Assembly (NCBI GenBank): GCA_937120535.1
Contig: CAKZJX010000038.1
Span: 1 to 64,000 of the forward strand
Length of the DNA stretch: 64,000 nucleotides
Reading direction: 5' to 3'
Origin: an uncultured Anaerolineae bacterium
GTDB taxonomy: Bacteria > Chloroflexota > Anaerolineae > Anaerolineales > Villigracilaceae
Shown here: one piece after another, positions 61,716-64,000 of the stretch
How the letters are laid out: every line of letters starts with the position of its first letter
Position numbering within the stretch: the first letter of the stretch is position 1
Program-made: the position numbers and the translations under genes
Notes under the pieces: generated by a model
Told to the model about the DNA's origin: nothing
Databases searched by the model: none
The model's input: only the letters and a program-made list of their open reading frames with translations

Positions 61716-62987
61716 TCAGCGGGCAAACGGAGGCCGGCCATCGGATTCAAAGACCGTCGGCGGGTTCAGGATAATCAGATCGCCGACATTCACCTGGCCA
61801 TCCACCAGCACGCTCATCGTATCCGACGATTGACCGAGGCGCACTAGCGTCTGCACCGGTTGTCCATTGCGCAGCACATAGACGACGCGCTTGCCATCCA
61901 CCAAGCGAACTGACCGATTGGGGATGAGGACCACATCTTCCAGTTCGTTCACCACGATAGTCACTGCAGCCGTCATGCCGGGCTTCACCTGGTCGTCCGG
62001 ATCGAGGATCTGCACCGTCACCGTGAAGTTCACCACCCCCTGGATCGCCTGGCCGGCCTGGGTCACCTTGACCACCTTGCCCTGATACTCCTTGCCATAT
62101 ACAGCGTCAAACGTCAGCGTCACCGGTTGCCCAATGCGGACACTGTTAATGTCCACCTCCGAGACCTCCACATCCACCAACAACTCCGACAGATCGTCCA
62201 GGCGGAAGCCCAACGTCCCAGGAGAAACCCGATCGCCAGGCAGGGGATAGGCCTCAGTGACAATCGCCGAAAACGGCGCAATCAGATACATCTGCTCCAG
62301 CGTAGCACGAGCTGCGTCCACACGTGCCTGGGCTGCGGCCACGTCATCCGGATGAGGACCGTCCTTAATGCGATCATAAGCGCGCTGGGCATCCTCATAC
62401 TGGGCCTTCTTTAACTCCATCTCCACCCGAGCGTCCTCTAACACCTCCGAGTCCGCCTGGTCCACCTTGACGGTTTTCAACGTTGCGATACGCCTGCCGC
62501 GGAAGTTGATGTACTCGATCGTCTGATATTCATAATTGCCCTTGGCCATCAATTCATAGCGATCTTTCGCCTTCTCATAGGCTTCTTCGGCAGACCGCAA
62601 CGCTATCAACGCCTGAATGCGAGCCGTATCCGACTCCAGCAACTCTTCGAGCGCCTGCTGAGCGCTCACCAACTCGGCCTGGGCCAGGATAATATTCTGG
62701 GCCACTGAGGTCGGCGCCAACCAGGCCAGCGCCTGGCCGGTCTGCACACGGTCACCCACCTGGACATTCACCTTTTCCACCTGACCGCTGGTCTGCCAGG
62801 CCAACACCACACTTTGTCGGGCGCGCACCGTTCCTGTCGCACCGACCGTGGCAATCAACCGTCCACGTTCCACAGGAACCGTCTGAAACTGGGGCGCCGA
62901 TGCGCTTGCCCGTTGTTGCCATAGAAAATATCCGGCTGCAGCGACAGCCAACACCACTAGAATGATCACCAACGTTTTGGCTTTCAT
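61716..62987 (-). CDS. HlyD/MacA-type periplasmic adaptor
   Basis: N-terminal TM; GTVRARQSVVLAWQTSGQVEKVNVQVGDRVQTGQALAWL; LIAPFSAIVTEAYPLPGDRVSPGT; coiled-coil hairpin. Confidence 0.93.
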   Translation of the reverse strand: MKAKTLVIILVVLAVAAAGYFLWQQRASASAPQFQTVPVERGRLIATVGATGTVRARQSVVLAWQTSGQVEKVNVQVGDRVQTGQALAWLAPTSVAQNIILAQAELVSAQQALEELLESDTARIQALIALRSAEEAYEKAKDRYELMAKGNYEYQTIEYINFRGRRIATLKTVKVDQADSEVLEDARVEMELKKAQYEDAQRAYDRIKDGPHPDDVAAAQARVDAARATLEQMYLIAPFSAIVTEAYPLPGDRVSPGTLGFRLDDLSELLVDVEVSEVDINSVRIGQPVTLTFDAVYGKEYQGKVVKVTQAGQAIQGVVNFTVTVQILDPDDQVKPGMTAAVTIVVNELEDVVLIPNRSVRLVDGKRVVYVLRNGQPVQTLVRLGQSSDTMSVLVDGQVNVGDLIILNPPTVFESDGRPPFAR

Positions 62988-63065
62988 TTCAATCCTCCAA
63001 TGCGCTCTATTCTACCTGTCCCCTTTCTAGAGACAAGAGATAGGGAAAGCGTTTTTATAAATTCT

Positions 63066-64000
63066 TTACACAGGAACGATCACCCCACCTCCGATGACCT
63101 CGTCCCCCGCATAGAAAACCGCTGCCTGACCGGGAGTCACATCCCGGACCGGTGCTTCAAACCGCACCCGAACGCGGGTCCCGTCTCCGAGGGGCATCAC
63201 CTCTGCCCCCGCCAGGCACGCCGTATAGCGAATCTTGACCTGAGCATGGAACGGCCCCGACGGCACCTCACCGCTCACCCAATTAACTCGGTCGGCGATC
63301 AACTCCATCGTCCCCAACTCATCCGCCGTGCCCACCACCAGCGTGTTGGTCGTCACCTCCTTCGCCAACACATACAGCGGCACCGGAGATGCGATCCCCA
63401 AGCCTTTGCGCTGACCGATAGTGTAATTCGCCAAACCGCTGTGCCGGCCCAACACCTCCCCTCTCCGGGTGACGATCGGCCCTGGGCGATTGACCTGCGG
63501 CGCATGACGTTGCAGAAAGGCGCGATAATCCTCGCCGGCCAGAAAACACAGATCCTGGCTCTCCTGACGCAAGGCAGTAGGCAACCCAAACGCTTCAGCC
63601 ATCTGACGCACCTCGGCCTTGAGATACTCGCCGATCGGGAACAGCGAGCGCCTCAACTTCTCCTGAGTGAGCACATGTAATACATACGATTGATCCTTGG
63701 TTTGGTCGCGCGCCCGCAGCAACTTCACCCGGTCGTTTTCTCCCACAACCACCCGCGCATAATGACCGGTGGCCAGATAGTCTGCCCCCATGGCCAGCGC
63801 ATGCTCAAACAACCACGTCCACCGAATCTGTCGGTTGCACACTAGACACGGATTGGGCGTTTCACCCGAAGCGTACCCTTCCAAGAAATAGCGCACCACC
63901 GTTTCATGGAAGGTCTTCCGCGCATCCACCACATAAAACGGAATGCCCAACTTAGCCGCCACGCGACGCGCCTGGGTTATTGCGTCGGGGGTGCAGCAGC
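63066..64000 (-). CDS. mnmA: tRNA-specific 2-thiouridylase MnmA, truncated by the window edge
   Basis: Reading frame continues to the edge as CCTPDAITQARRVAAKLGIPFYVVDARKTFHETVVRYFLEGYASGETPNPCLVCNRQIRW; DQSYVLHVLTQEKLRRSLFPIGEYLKAEVRQMAEAFGLPTA; N-terminal PP-loop lies outside the window. Confidence 0.96.
   Translation of the reverse strand, partial: CCTPDAITQARRVAAKLGIPFYVVDARKTFHETVVRYFLEGYASGETPNPCLVCNRQIRWTWLFEHALAMGADYLATGHYARVVVGENDRVKLLRARDQTKDQSYVLHVLTQEKLRRSLFPIGEYLKAEVRQMAEAFGLPTALRQESQDLCFLAGEDYRAFLQRHAPQVNRPGPIVTRRGEVLGRHSGLANYTIGQRKGLGIASPVPLYVLAKEVTTNTLVVGTADELGTMELIADRVNWVSGEVPSGPFHAQVKIRYTACLAGAEVMPLGDGTRVRVRFEAPVRDVTPGQAAVFYAGDEVIGGGVIVPV

Overview
64 kb window of a GC-rich bacterial chromosome. 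Gene content (F420 biosynthesis genes, P/T-rich lipoproteins, dcw cluster layout) suggests Chloroflexota, but that is inference. No rRNA, CRISPR array, prophage or transposase was seen. Main blocks: (i) gyrB; (ii) tRNA-Arg(CCG) convergent with metK, which has a SAM-I (S-box) riboswitch and attenuator; (iii) a DUF2231-type membrane protein and a c-type-cytochrome lipoprotein, proline dehydrogenase, a beta-lactamase-like protein, a zinc-ribbon coiled-coil protein and a membrane-anchored NACHT/HEAT protein; (iv) a coenzyme F420 cluster (npdG, cofE, PPOX-type, FbiB-C-like nitroreductase, cofD, cofC, SsnA-like aminohydrolase, LLM oxidoreductase); (v) a ~1966-aa 6xPAS/6xGAF/HD-GYP sensor; (vi) an almost complete division and cell wall cluster (mraZ to ftsZ) with a CvpA-family gene and a 66-aa ORF inserted; (vii) rex, mreB and an F1-only ATP synthase operon (atpA-G-D-C); (viii) M32 carboxypeptidase, a hydroxyacid dehydrogenase, a MacB/LolD/HlyD-type export system and a truncated mnmA at the right edge. 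Most of the window is housekeeping. The least-explained signals are a three-copy dispersed intergenic repeat (one copy splits the F420 cluster and has an internal deletion), strong excess of the palindrome GCCGGC, a 10-bp-periodic repeat array at the mraZ promoter, a 77-bp ftsW/murG overlap, the 66-aa ORF coupled to murC, and the NACHT/HEAT protein. I found no clearly undescribed multi-gene system. All family calls are from reading the translations; no database search was run.
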